Positions 1 to 6,365 of a stretch of DNA of 7,472 nucleotides are shown in pieces. A program made the position numbers and the translations under genes. The stretch comes from Methyloprofundus sp. (lineage in GTDB: Bacteria > Pseudomonadota > Gammaproteobacteria > Methylococcales > Methylomonadaceae), in assembly GCA_030636485.1 (NCBI GenBank), contig DAOVWV010000073.1, forward strand, positions 1 through 7,472. Direction: 5' to 3'. Each line of letters starts with the position of its first letter. The first letter of the stretch is position 1. The notes beneath the pieces are model-generated. The model did no database searches and had not been told where the DNA came from. It worked only from the letters and a program-made list of their open reading frames with translations.

Positions 1-1582
1 TATCAGTACCATTACTTAAAAGTCCATACGTGAAACCAGCAGATCCAGCCGAAGCTAGGCTCCCCCCAGACCCTAGCCCTAACCCCCCTAGCCCATCTAA
101 ATTACCAGGCCCACTATTCTTAAATTTCCACTGTAAACCGTATGATAAATCATCATCTAATTTAACGGCAACAATCGTCGCATCAATCAGAACCTGTAAC
201 GGCATCACATCCAGGTGTTTAATGATTTTACTCAGCATACGGTATTGCTGCGGCTCAGCCATAACAATCAACGCATTGTTAGGCTCATCCGCAATAATAG
301 TCACTCCCTCCAATGATACGTTCCCTTGGCTACGACTGGTAGTCACTGTTGCCGTTTTTTTAGAACGTGTCTTTTTATTACTAATCTTTGCTGTTTTTTG
401 TCCTGGTGCAATTGAAAGTGATTTAGTTTTAGTCGGTACAATACCACTGATGACCGAAGTCAATGTTGTGGCCAGCTCTGTTGCATCAACATACTGAACT
501 TTATAAACAATAACACCCCCTTCCCCAATCACACCATTTTGCTGATCCAGTCTTTTTATCCACTTTTCAGCTTCTCTTAAATACGCTCTTTGCTGTGAAA
601 TCACTAAAATGGCATTCAGGTGTTTGATAGTAATAAAGCGTATCATACCGCTAAGAGGGTTCTTATCCCCCTTGTTAAAAATAGCCTCTATATCAGCTAC
701 CGTGCCTCCCGCCTCGGTATTTTCTAAAGGGTATAAACCAAATGACATGCCATCAAGATAGTTCACATCGAAAGTATTCACCAGGTCAATTATTTTTTCC
801 AGTTCCTCTCGCGTTCCAGCAACAAATAAAATATTCCGCGCTATATCCGCTTTTAAAATGGCACCTTTCGGTATCACCGGTGTCAGAATCTCAGACATAT
901 CGACCACACCAACATACTCTAATGGGATCACTTTTATCTGATAGCCTGAGCTAAGCTTTTTATTATTGATTAATGAAGTATCGGCAGCATGCAGGCCATT
1001 TGCACCAGGTTCTATCCGGTAGATACCTTCACGTTTGACTAGCACAGCACCATTCATGCGCAATAACATTTCCAGAGTTGGCAGTAATTCTTCCTTGCGT
1101 AAAGGCTTAGTCGTTTGTAAGGTAATACTCCCTTTAACCTTTGGATTTAAAATATAATTCTCTTGTAACATATCGCTGAGTATAACTTTACTGATCTCAC
1201 CAATATCAGCCGCATCGAAATTGATTGAATATTTACCATTGACCGAAGACTGTGTAATCGCTTTTTTTGTCTGTTTCGCAGTGAACCGTCCACTACCAAT
1301 ATATATCTTGTTTGGCATGACCTGAGCATTAGCCTGCATCTCTTCGCTATTATCCAGCTGCGCAAACATCACCTCTCCCGGCTCTCCTGTTTGCACTGTT
1401 TTTTCTGTCTCTTTGGCAGGGGACTGAGCATTTTCTTCAAGTGCTATACCTTCTTCAATCGGTATTTTAATACCCAATTTTGGCCCCAAATGAAGGTTAC
1501 TGAGCGACTCACAAGCAGTCAAAAATAGGCTGCTGATCACTAGCATACAAAGAATGCTGATAGTTTTTTGATAAGAATTCAT
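1..1582 (-). CDS. gspD: Type II secretion system secretin GspD, predicted lipoprotein (3' end beyond window)
   Basis: This is the outer-membrane secretin, whose multimer forms the exit channel of the T2SS. The frame is open from an ATG at 1582 to the window edge (527 codons, no stop). Residues 1-24 form a lipoprotein signal peptide: one Lys at position 6, a hydrophobic core, and the lipobox LTAC with Cys24; residue +2 is Glu, not the Asp inner-membrane retention signal. Residues 25-115 are a polar linker containing an IYIGSGRF motif. Periplasmic domains follow: N0 (about 117-191), N1 (about 213-272, NILFVAGT), N2 (about 279-345, NAILVISQ), and N3 (about 357-455, NNALIVMAEP) with a basic Ser/Thr/Lys-rich insertion at about 381-422. 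The secretin domain begins at about 461 (LIDATIVAVKL, YGLQW) and enters a Gly-rich stretch. The barrel and C-terminus, roughly 200 residues or more, are outside the window. The start lies 2 bases after the preceding stop with only a weak ribosome site, which suggests translational coupling. The identity is secure; lipidation is inferred. Confidence 0.96.
   Translation of the reverse strand, partial: MNSYQKTISILCMLVISSLFLTACESLSNLHLGPKLGIKIPIEEGIALEENAQSPAKETEKTVQTGEPGEVMFAQLDNSEEMQANAQVMPNKIYIGSGRFTAKQTKKAITQSSVNGKYSINFDAADIGEISKVILSDMLQENYILNPKVKGSITLQTTKPLRKEELLPTLEMLLRMNGAVLVKREGIYRIEPGANGLHAADTSLINNKKLSSGYQIKVIPLEYVGVVDMSEILTPVIPKGAILKADIARNILFVAGTREELEKIIDLVNTFDVNYLDGMSFGLYPLENTEAGGTVADIEAIFNKGDKNPLSGMIRFITIKHLNAILVISQQRAYLREAEKWIKRLDQQNGVIGEGGVIVYKVQYVDATELATTLTSVISGIVPTKTKSLSIAPGQKTAKISNKKTRSKKTATVTTSRSQGNVSLEGVTIIADEPNNALIVMAEPQQYRMLSKIIKHLDVMPLQVLIDATIVAVKLDDDLSYGLQWKFKNSGPGNLDGLGGLGLGSGGSLASAGSAGFTYGLLSNGTD
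35..112 (-). other. Glycine-rich low-complexity stretch in GspD
   Basis: Residues 491-516 of GspD hold 11 glycines in 26 positions, with an imperfect Gly-Leu-Gly pattern in the middle (DGLGGLGLGSGGS) and Ala/Ser after it. It follows the first conserved strand of the secretin domain (YGLQWKF), where GspD homologues have a length-variable, poorly conserved stretch. On the plus strand it appears as C-rich runs, so it is a low-complexity spot where replication slippage could change length. Confidence 0.7.
1511..1522 (-). other. Lipobox of the GspD signal peptide (LTAC)
   Basis: Codons 21-24 of gspD read Leu-Thr-Ala-Cys directly after a hydrophobic run (ILCMLVISSLFL). This matches the L-[AST]-[GA]-C signal peptidase II consensus. 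Cleavage before Cys24 would leave a lipidated Cys followed by Glu-Ser, which by the +2 rule favours Lol export to the outer membrane. Lipoprotein secretins are known, for example HxcQ of Pseudomonas aeruginosa and XpsD of Xanthomonas. The motif is seen directly; processing is predicted. Confidence 0.85.
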
Positions 1583-1584
1583 TC

Positions 1585-2190
1585 TTACTTTTTAGTTTTC
1601 CGATTAAAAGGGTTAGGTCTTTTTGGTTTTTTTGTAGGGGCGCGCCGCTTAGAAGCCCTCTTATGTGTACGTGGCTTTGCTAATAAAATTTCCTCAGTAT
1701 CTTTTCCAGAAGAAATAATGACACGGTCAGGTTTTATCTCTTTGAGTGTCCAGCCATTTACATTTCCCCCCTGCTTTAAACGCTTAAACTTATTTTCATC
1801 TGGCTTCGCTTTCGAATCTTGAAAAAGTGCATATACACTACCAGGTATATTAATAATACCAATAAGTTTCAGCGAAATCTCTTTAAGTGCTTTTTTTGCT
1901 ACTTCTGGCTCTTCTTCCGCGCCTTCCCCAGGCACTATAGGTCGACGCTCATTAAAGAATAGCGGCCTCTCAACCAGCTCACTATATTCCTCTAGACTGC
2001 GTTCACTTATCGGAGACTCTGGCGTTTCTTGTAGCGCAAAACCAGCACTCTCAACATTTTCTATCTCTTGAAAAATTTGTACACGGTAGCTTTCAACATA
2101 ATGCTCCTGCACAAGTAACAAAAAAATCAATAGCACACTACATAGGGCCAAAAAGAATGCTACAGCATACTCCCACTTAATGGATGCCAT
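1585..2190 (-). CDS. GspC/XpsN-like inner-membrane T2SS protein (HR domain, no PDZ, basic tail)
   Basis: This is a 201-residue bitopic membrane protein. Residues 1-6 are cytoplasmic, 7-27 are one transmembrane helix, and the rest should be periplasmic. After a linker comes ERPLFFNERRP (74-84), like the short motif before the homology region (HR) in GspC. An HR-like beta domain follows at about 102-171: LKLIGIINIPGSVYALF, GGNVNGW, and IKPDRVIIS followed by an ILL end. In GspC this domain contacts N0 of GspD. No PDZ or coiled coil follows; residues 172-201 are a Lys/Arg-rich tail. GspC is usually about 270-300 residues. Position between gspM and gspD and small size match xpsN of Xanthomonas, while the fold signature matches GspC, so I give no symbol. 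The ATG at 2190 shares its A with the gspM stop (TGATG). A GTG at 2193 would add one residue, and the AAGGA site serves either start. Confidence 0.85.
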   Translation of the reverse strand: MASIKWEYAVAFFLALCSVLLIFLLLVQEHYVESYRVQIFQEIENVESAGFALQETPESPISERSLEEYSELVERPLFFNERRPIVPGEGAEEEPEVAKKALKEISLKLIGIINIPGSVYALFQDSKAKPDENKFKRLKQGGNVNGWTLKEIKPDRVIISSGKDTEEILLAKPRTHKRASKRRAPTKKPKRPNPFNRKTKK

Positions 2191-2777
2191 CACATTTCTT
2201 TCCTTATATAACTTGAAACCTCAAGCGTGACCACAATTTTACCGGTCTGTTCCCTTTTACGTGTTTTTCTATTACGCTTTGCCGGGCTTGGCACAATGGT
2301 AAGATTCTCAATCATCATCAACGGTTTTTCAACATCAATTTCAAATAACAAATTTCTTAGCATCTCCATATCACCCGTCAGCTTTACCTTCACGGTGATG
2401 CGCAACAGCCCGTCCGCATCTTTATTAGGTAATACCTGAGTACTACTGATCTCCCCATCAGCATTCTGCACCATCTCTTTAAGGCGCTTTTGTAATTCTG
2501 CCGCTGCAAGTGAAGGTTTGGTTTGCGCACTAAAATACCCTAAGGAATTAATTTCTATACGCCCTTGTTCTATTTCCGTTAAAACCTCTTCGCGGCTCGC
2601 AATAACCCTTTGGTAGCGTTTGTCTCTAAATATCTGCTCATCGATATCCTCTAATGTTTTAGTCAGGCTATTATACCAAGGCATAAATATCAACAGAGCG
2701 ATACTCATAATAGTGGTCAGCAATAAACCTATTGCCAGCCAACGTTGTTGCTTATCATTCAGTGTCTGCATTTGCAT
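2190..2777 (-). CDS. gspM: Type II secretion system protein GspM (PilO-like, type b)
   Basis: GspM is a bitopic inner-membrane protein that pairs with GspL in the assembly platform. The 195 residues comprise a short cytoplasmic start (1-12), one transmembrane helix (about 13-33, ending FMPWY), a predicted coiled-coil (about 36-72), and a periplasmic PilO-like domain (about 85-190). Signatures are LGYFSAQTKPSLAAAELQ at 79-96, STQVLP at 112-117, and the KPLMMIENLTI strand at 151-161. These fit the shorter GspM subfamily associated with Xanthomonas-like systems rather than the classical EpsM type. A basic loop, KRNRKTRKR (167-175), sits between the last two strands. The start codon lies inside the end of gspL (overlap about 23 bases). 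A GTG at 2780 is possible and there is no good Shine-Dalgarno site, so coupled translation is likely. The stop TGA overlaps the next ATG. Confidence 0.93.
   Translation of the reverse strand: MQMQTLNDKQQRWLAIGLLLTTIMSIALLIFMPWYNSLTKTLEDIDEQIFRDKRYQRVIASREEVLTEIEQGRIEINSLGYFSAQTKPSLAAAELQKRLKEMVQNADGEISSTQVLPNKDADGLLRITVKVKLTGDMEMLRNLLFEIDVEKPLMMIENLTIVPSPAKRNRKTRKREQTGKIVVTLEVSSYIRKEM
2201..2205 (-). promoter_or_regulatory. Ribosome binding site for the GspC/XpsN-like gene
   Basis: On the minus strand AAGGA lies 10 bases before the ATG at 2190 and 7 bases before the in-frame GTG at 2193. It lies inside the last codons of gspM, so this gene can be initiated independently as well as by coupling. 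It does not discriminate between the two starts; ATG was preferred because of codon type and the TGATG overlap. Confidence 0.6.
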
Positions 2778-3867
2778 CACTTATTTTTTGTATTACTTCA
2801 GTGGATATTTTAAATCGCTCCAGCCCCGTCCTATTGTCCTTGGTCACCGGAGAAATAAATCGGGTATTACTCAATAACCGGATTTTTTCCAAAGAGCCAA
2901 TTAAATTAGAAGCACTCCCAGACTGACCGGATAACTGTAGCGTTTTATTAAAATAACGTAAATTCGACACCCAGGTATCATCCTTCAAAACCTCACTTAC
3001 GGTATTTATTAGCTCTATCATTGAAGGAGCTGCGTTTTTCTTATCAATAATTGCCTGTGTTGCCTGGTATAAATAATCAATACTTTTTTTAGAATCTTCT
3101 ATTTCTAGCGCTACTTTTTCTACTTTACGCACATGCTTTTTTAAGTCAGCCAGATTATCGTCCAGCACTTTTAAGGGTAAAAAAATTAAGGTCGTTAATA
3201 AAACAAGCATGAGTACCATTGAACCTAGCATAACCAACAAAGGCTTTTTGCTGACTGTCTGACACAGGTTCTTGGGTAATAGGTTATATTGATGATTCAC
3301 CTTATCCGGCACATCAATATGCACCGCTGAATCAGCATAAAAAGGTTGCAAGCCCAAACTCAAACACTGCTCATACATAGTCTCTAAGCTTGTTTTCCGA
3401 ACTAATATTAGCACCAAATGAATAAGCGCATTATTATTGGCAGGTCCAATTTTCACCACATCAAAATAAACCTGATCCTTATTAAAAGGCGTGTAACGAT
3501 CAAGTTCATAACTCATGACCTGGTGCAGGTTATCAGCGGCGGCGGCAGGCAAGTAGACATCCTGAACGACTGATAGATGTTCAGGCACACGCAAAACAAT
3601 CTGCGCATCACTATATTGGCTATGACTTGCAATCAGGCCATGCAGCTCTTCTTTAGCCAAATCATTAAACTCAAATTCACCCAAAAATGTTGCCTGCTGC
3701 TGCTGAATATAGCTCAGCTTAATCGCTGTCGCTTTGACCTCCACAACGATTAAACTTTTCCCGCGTGCCAGTGCATCAAGAAATTTCTGCGGTAAAAGAA
3801 AACTTAACTGACTTCCCCACCATTTAAAAAAACCAGCGATATCAATTTCGCTATCCAACTTTAACAT
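2755..3867 (-). CDS. gspL: Type II secretion system protein GspL (PilM/PilN-like architecture)
   Basis: GspL is the bitopic inner-membrane protein that recruits the ATPase GspE through its cytoplasmic part and binds GspM in the periplasm. At 370 residues it is close to XpsL and shorter than typical enteric GspL (about 400). Residues 1-205 form an actin-like (PilM-related) cytoplasmic domain, with SLIVVEVKATAIKLSYI at 38-54 and the characteristic YELDRYTPFNKDQVYFDV at 120-137. One transmembrane helix lies at about 208-231. It is followed by a charged predicted coiled-coil (about 235-268) and a PilN-like ferredoxin-type periplasmic domain (about 276-360), containing DDTWVSNLRY and TLQLSGQSGSASNLIGSLE. 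The ATG is one base past the gspK stop, with AAAGGA 12 bases upstream. The identity is clear from context and architecture; sequence-level GspL families are divergent. Confidence 0.93.
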   Translation of the reverse strand: MLKLDSEIDIAGFFKWWGSQLSFLLPQKFLDALARGKSLIVVEVKATAIKLSYIQQQQATFLGEFEFNDLAKEELHGLIASHSQYSDAQIVLRVPEHLSVVQDVYLPAAAADNLHQVMSYELDRYTPFNKDQVYFDVVKIGPANNNALIHLVLILVRKTSLETMYEQCLSLGLQPFYADSAVHIDVPDKVNHQYNLLPKNLCQTVSKKPLLVMLGSMVLMLVLLTTLIFLPLKVLDDNLADLKKHVRKVEKVALEIEDSKKSIDYLYQATQAIIDKKNAAPSMIELINTVSEVLKDDTWVSNLRYFNKTLQLSGQSGSASNLIGSLEKIRLLSNTRFISPVTKDNRTGLERFKISTEVIQKISDANADTE

Positions 3868-3868
3868 G

Positions 3869-4786
3869 CTAATTTACAATCCTTTCATCATTCGCCTCTA
3901 AAAATAATGATGCTACCTGATAGTCTGTTGACCACTTGACTATTTCAAAAGGTAAGCCATTTTTCGATCTGGTTTTTTTTATCACCGCCATTATTTTTTC
4001 AGTGATATTTTTATCTATCATTGCTTCAGAAATAATCATATAGATATTACTTTTAGTCGCGCTACCTTTAAACCAGTCTGGCTGAACAACAGATTCACCA
4101 TTACGCTCATTATCAACTCTCTGCTGTAAATACTCATTAACCTGCTCCTCGCTGGCATCCGGCAGTGTCAAAAGCATCGCTCGGCTTGCTGTGGTTGGGT
4201 TAATTTGCTTGTTTTTTGTATAGATGCTCACCATCCCTTCCATCTGTTGATATATTTTTGCGTTCATTCCCATGACCAGTTGCAACTCTTCTATACTTTT
4301 AAAAGCCCCATTACGCGGCTCATATTTTAAATCCGCAACTGCATATTGCTGTTTTTCCGCACCATTTGGCCGATGCAAATCATTTTTATCACGCCAATCC
4401 ATAATGGCATCCACCAAACTATCAGCGAGTTCCTGCTCTATCGCGAATGAATTAAATAGCTGCAACAATTGTTCTTGGGTCGCCAAGTTAATATTCAACT
4501 TTCCTGATTCATCAGAAATCTGTATACGCACTTTTTTTCCTGCATATTCAATATCATACAAGCTTCCAAACGCTTGCCAGCGCAGTTCCTTATTCGTCGT
4601 TAACAGCATTAAAATGGCATAGTTAATCCCAGCCTCAGCTAAAGCCCTACCCTCCGCTCTTTCCTTTAGCCCTGATGTAATCGCCGTTTCTCTTTGTATC
4701 GTTAAGGAAAAGCTGCTCGCCATAATGGTTAGCAGGGTAATAACCCATAAAACGACGATAAGCGCTAAACCTCTACTATTCATCAT
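3869..4786 (-). CDS. gspK: Type II secretion system minor pseudopilin GspK
   Basis: GspK is the large pseudopilin thought to cap the pseudopilus tip with GspI and GspJ and to trigger its assembly. The 305 residues begin MMNSRG then LALIVVLWVITLL. Prepilin peptidase should cut after Gly6, and mature position 5 is Val rather than Glu, which is the normal GspK exception. After the helix (with QRETAITSG at 31-39) comes SDESGKLNINLA (91-102). The inserted helical domain carries IMDWRDKNDLHRPNGAE (128-144) and NGAFKSIEELQLVMGM (159-174). A second helical repeat opens with INPTTASRAMLLTLP (195-209). The length is normal for the family. ATG at 4786 overlaps the gspJ stop by four bases (ATGA), and a second ATG at 4783 is equally possible. 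Confidence 0.96.
   Translation of the reverse strand: MMNSRGLALIVVLWVITLLTIMASSFSLTIQRETAITSGLKERAEGRALAEAGINYAILMLLTTNKELRWQAFGSLYDIEYAGKKVRIQISDESGKLNINLATQEQLLQLFNSFAIEQELADSLVDAIMDWRDKNDLHRPNGAEKQQYAVADLKYEPRNGAFKSIEELQLVMGMNAKIYQQMEGMVSIYTKNKQINPTTASRAMLLTLPDASEEQVNEYLQQRVDNERNGESVVQPDWFKGSATKSNIYMIISEAMIDKNITEKIMAVIKKTRSKNGLPFEIVKWSTDYQVASLFLEANDERIVN
3880..3885 (-). promoter_or_regulatory. Ribosome binding site for gspL
   Basis: On the minus strand AAAGGA lies 12 bases before the gspL ATG, inside the last codons of gspK. The spacing is on the long side, but it is one of the few clear Shine-Dalgarno matches in this operon, and it supports the ATG at 3867 as the start. Confidence 0.5.
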
Positions 4787-5487
4787 GGATTAACAAATTT
4801 TCCACCGACAACCCCCGTAAAGGGGTTACGATCCCCTGCCGCTTTTGCCCCCAAGGCTCTTTCTACCTTCAATGCAACCACCAATTGCGGCCACACCTCA
4901 CCATTGATTAATTCTATATCAATACTCACTAAACGGGGTAAGGCCTTTCTTTCTAGCCAGTCATCTTGCCAGTCAAGATCATCTATATCATTGCTACGCG
5001 CACCATCGCTATCAGCACCAAAATAGGCGAACTGTAAATGGCGTACTTTCTTTAAAATAACAACCTGTTCTTCACTCCACTCCTCGGCATCGCCTTGTGG
5101 AAAAAATGGCTGAATATCCACTAATAGCTCATAACCTTCTGCCCCAACTGACTTTTTTATGCGCATATTAAAAAGCTGCAAACCTAAACGGCTTGCACTG
5201 GCAGGCATCGCGGCTACAAACTGTATTTTGTCTTTCTCTCCCTGAAACGAGAATTGTTTTTCCTCAAGAAAATCAGCATCTAAAGGCAAAGTTCCATGCA
5301 GTTTATTTTGTAAGAAATTCTGCACTATCGCAGCCTGACTAATTTGAGCTATTTTTCTCTCGCCGGCATTCCAGTTTTGCACACAAATTCTTAAACTGGC
5401 AAATAATAGCAGCATCATGATACTCATAATGCTCATGCCGAGTAAGACTTCTAACAAGGTAAAGCCGGGCTGTTTCGTTTTTATCAC
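4783..5487 (-). CDS. gspJ: Type II secretion system minor pseudopilin GspJ
   Basis: GspJ is a minor pseudopilin of the I-J-K tip complex in the periplasm. The 234 residues begin with leader MIKTKQPG, then the class III prepilin motif FTLLE with Glu at mature position 5, and a hydrophobic helix to about residue 31. The soluble part contains a Gln/Ile-rich helix (QISQAAIVQNFLQNKL, 48-63), GEKDKIQFVAAMP (83-95), and LQFAYFGADSDG (151-162), followed by a Trp/Asp-rich loop and LPRLVSIDIEL (183-193). This is the usual GspJ order. The start is GTG at 5487: no in-frame ATG precedes the leader, and the next ATG lies inside the hydrophobic helix. The start is 4 bases after the gspI stop and has no obvious Shine-Dalgarno site, so coupling to gspI is likely. 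Confidence 0.95.
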   Translation of the reverse strand: MIKTKQPGFTLLEVLLGMSIMSIMMLLLFASLRICVQNWNAGERKIAQISQAAIVQNFLQNKLHGTLPLDADFLEEKQFSFQGEKDKIQFVAAMPASASRLGLQLFNMRIKKSVGAEGYELLVDIQPFFPQGDAEEWSEEQVVILKKVRHLQFAYFGADSDGARSNDIDDLDWQDDWLERKALPRLVSIDIELINGEVWPQLVVALKVERALGAKAAGDRNPFTGVVGGKFVNP

Positions 5488-5491
5488 TGTT

Positions 5492-5896
5492 TTAAGATTT
5501 TTTTGCCAGCTTAAGCGTACTTAATTCAAGCTGACGATCATTTTTACCTGCCGCCCACTCAACCCTGACTGTCACCAAATACGGCGATAGCTTAACACTG
5601 TCGTCATCCAACCCCATATTCTCAACACTATAGGGCTGCACATGGATAGACCAGACATATTTATCCTGTACTTTCCCCTGTGCAGCTGCATTTTCCAGCT
5701 CTTTTTCCACACCCACCGCAGCCAGTTTTGATTGTGCAATAATAACGGCCTGCTGATATTCTTCCGAGATAATGGTACGCCGTAAACCACTGGAAAAAAT
5801 ATTCAGTAAAATGCTTAAGGAAAAAGCCAGTATAGAAAAAGCAATTAAGATTTCCAGCAAAGAAAACCCTTGTTGATTATTCGTCTTGGCCATCAT
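5492..5896 (-). CDS. gspI: Type II secretion system minor pseudopilin GspI
   Basis: GspI is a minor pseudopilin that nucleates the I-J-K tip complex. The 134 residues consist of leader MMAKTNNQQG, the motif FSLLE with Glu at mature position 5, a hydrophobic helix ending near residue 36, and a small periplasmic domain. YQQAVIIAQSKLAAVGVEKEL (47-67) matches the conserved GspI helix (the A-x-xKLA type). YLVTVRVEWAAG (106-117) forms the closing strand, as in family members. The start could be ATG 5896 or ATG 5893, or TTG 5899. GGA lies 5 bases before the 5896 ATG, which I chose. The start overlaps the end of gspH by about 20 bases. Confidence 0.95.
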   Translation of the reverse strand: MMAKTNNQQGFSLLEILIAFSILAFSLSILLNIFSSGLRRTIISEEYQQAVIIAQSKLAAVGVEKELENAAAQGKVQDKYVWSIHVQPYSVENMGLDDDSVKLSPYLVTVRVEWAAGKNDRQLELSTLKLAKKS

Positions 5897-6365
5897 CAAT
5901 TTCCACTTGCCCGGTCAACCAGTTAACATCTATCTGGCGTTTATTTTCAGCAATCTCCAGCGTTATCCGTCCGCCTGTCGAAGAGCCATCGGCAAAAAAG
6001 CGAAAACCACCTTGTTTTTCATCAATAAGTTCTGCTTCAGCGATTTCTAAAGTCACTTCAATGTCTTTGGATAACTTATATAACTTTTCTTTACCCGTAA
6101 TTTTATAAGTATTATCATCCAGATTTAACAATAAAGTGCTTTCTTTATGCCTGCTCAGCGCATACCCCCGGGCAAATCTCAAAGCAGATGACAATTCCCT
6201 TGCCGCACCACTTAGTGTTGCTGTCTGATTTCCGGAACCGATATTAGGCGCGACAATTGCTGCAGTTGCAGCAATAATCACAATCACGATAAGTAATTCT
6301 ATTAATGTAAACCCTCTCTGAAAAATAGGTTTTATAGTGTGTGATTTAAAACCTGCCCGCAGCAT
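5877..6365 (-). CDS. gspH: Type II secretion system minor pseudopilin GspH
   Basis: GspH is a minor pseudopilin lying between the GspG shaft and the I-J-K tip. The 162 residues have an 18-residue basic leader ending QRG, then FTLIE (Glu at mature position 5) and a hydrophobic helix to about residue 40. LSGAARELSSALRFARGYAL (51-70) is the conserved GspH/FimT helix. FRFFADGSSTGGRITL (121-136) and VNWLTGQV (147-154) are the family's C-terminal signature. ATG at 6365 shares its A with the gspG TAA (TAATG), a stop-start overlap that supports this start. An in-frame TTG at 6374 would add only three residues and is less likely. No cysteine is present. Confidence 0.96.
   Translation of the reverse strand: MLRAGFKSHTIKPIFQRGFTLIELLIVIVIIAATAAIVAPNIGSGNQTATLSGAARELSSALRFARGYALSRHKESTLLLNLDDNTYKITGKEKLYKLSKDIEVTLEIAEAELIDEKQGGFRFFADGSSTGGRITLEIAENKRQIDVNWLTGQVEIDDGQDE

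Noticed and set aside
62..100. C-rich near-repeat (TAGCCC / TAACCC units) resembling a telomere-like or regulatory repeat
   Set aside because: It reads in frame as Gly-Leu codons of gspD, and the units are imperfect and confined to that coding low-complexity stretch.
30..497. A 155-codon plus-strand open frame, Pro/Ser-rich at its start
   Set aside because: It is antisense to gspD. Its Pro-rich start is the complement of the glycine-rich secretin stretch, and it has no recognisable domain.
1147..1365. A 72-codon minus-strand open frame inside gspD
   Set aside because: It is a different frame of the same strand as gspD, whose N0-domain frame is clearly the coding one.
1568..1822. An 84-codon plus-strand open frame
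   Set aside because: It is antisense to the GspC-like gene, with no family motif and no ribosome site that I would defend.
4272..4622. A 116-codon plus-strand open frame
   Set aside because: It is antisense to the well-supported gspK and its composition is not protein-like (Ser/Cys/Asn-rich shadow).
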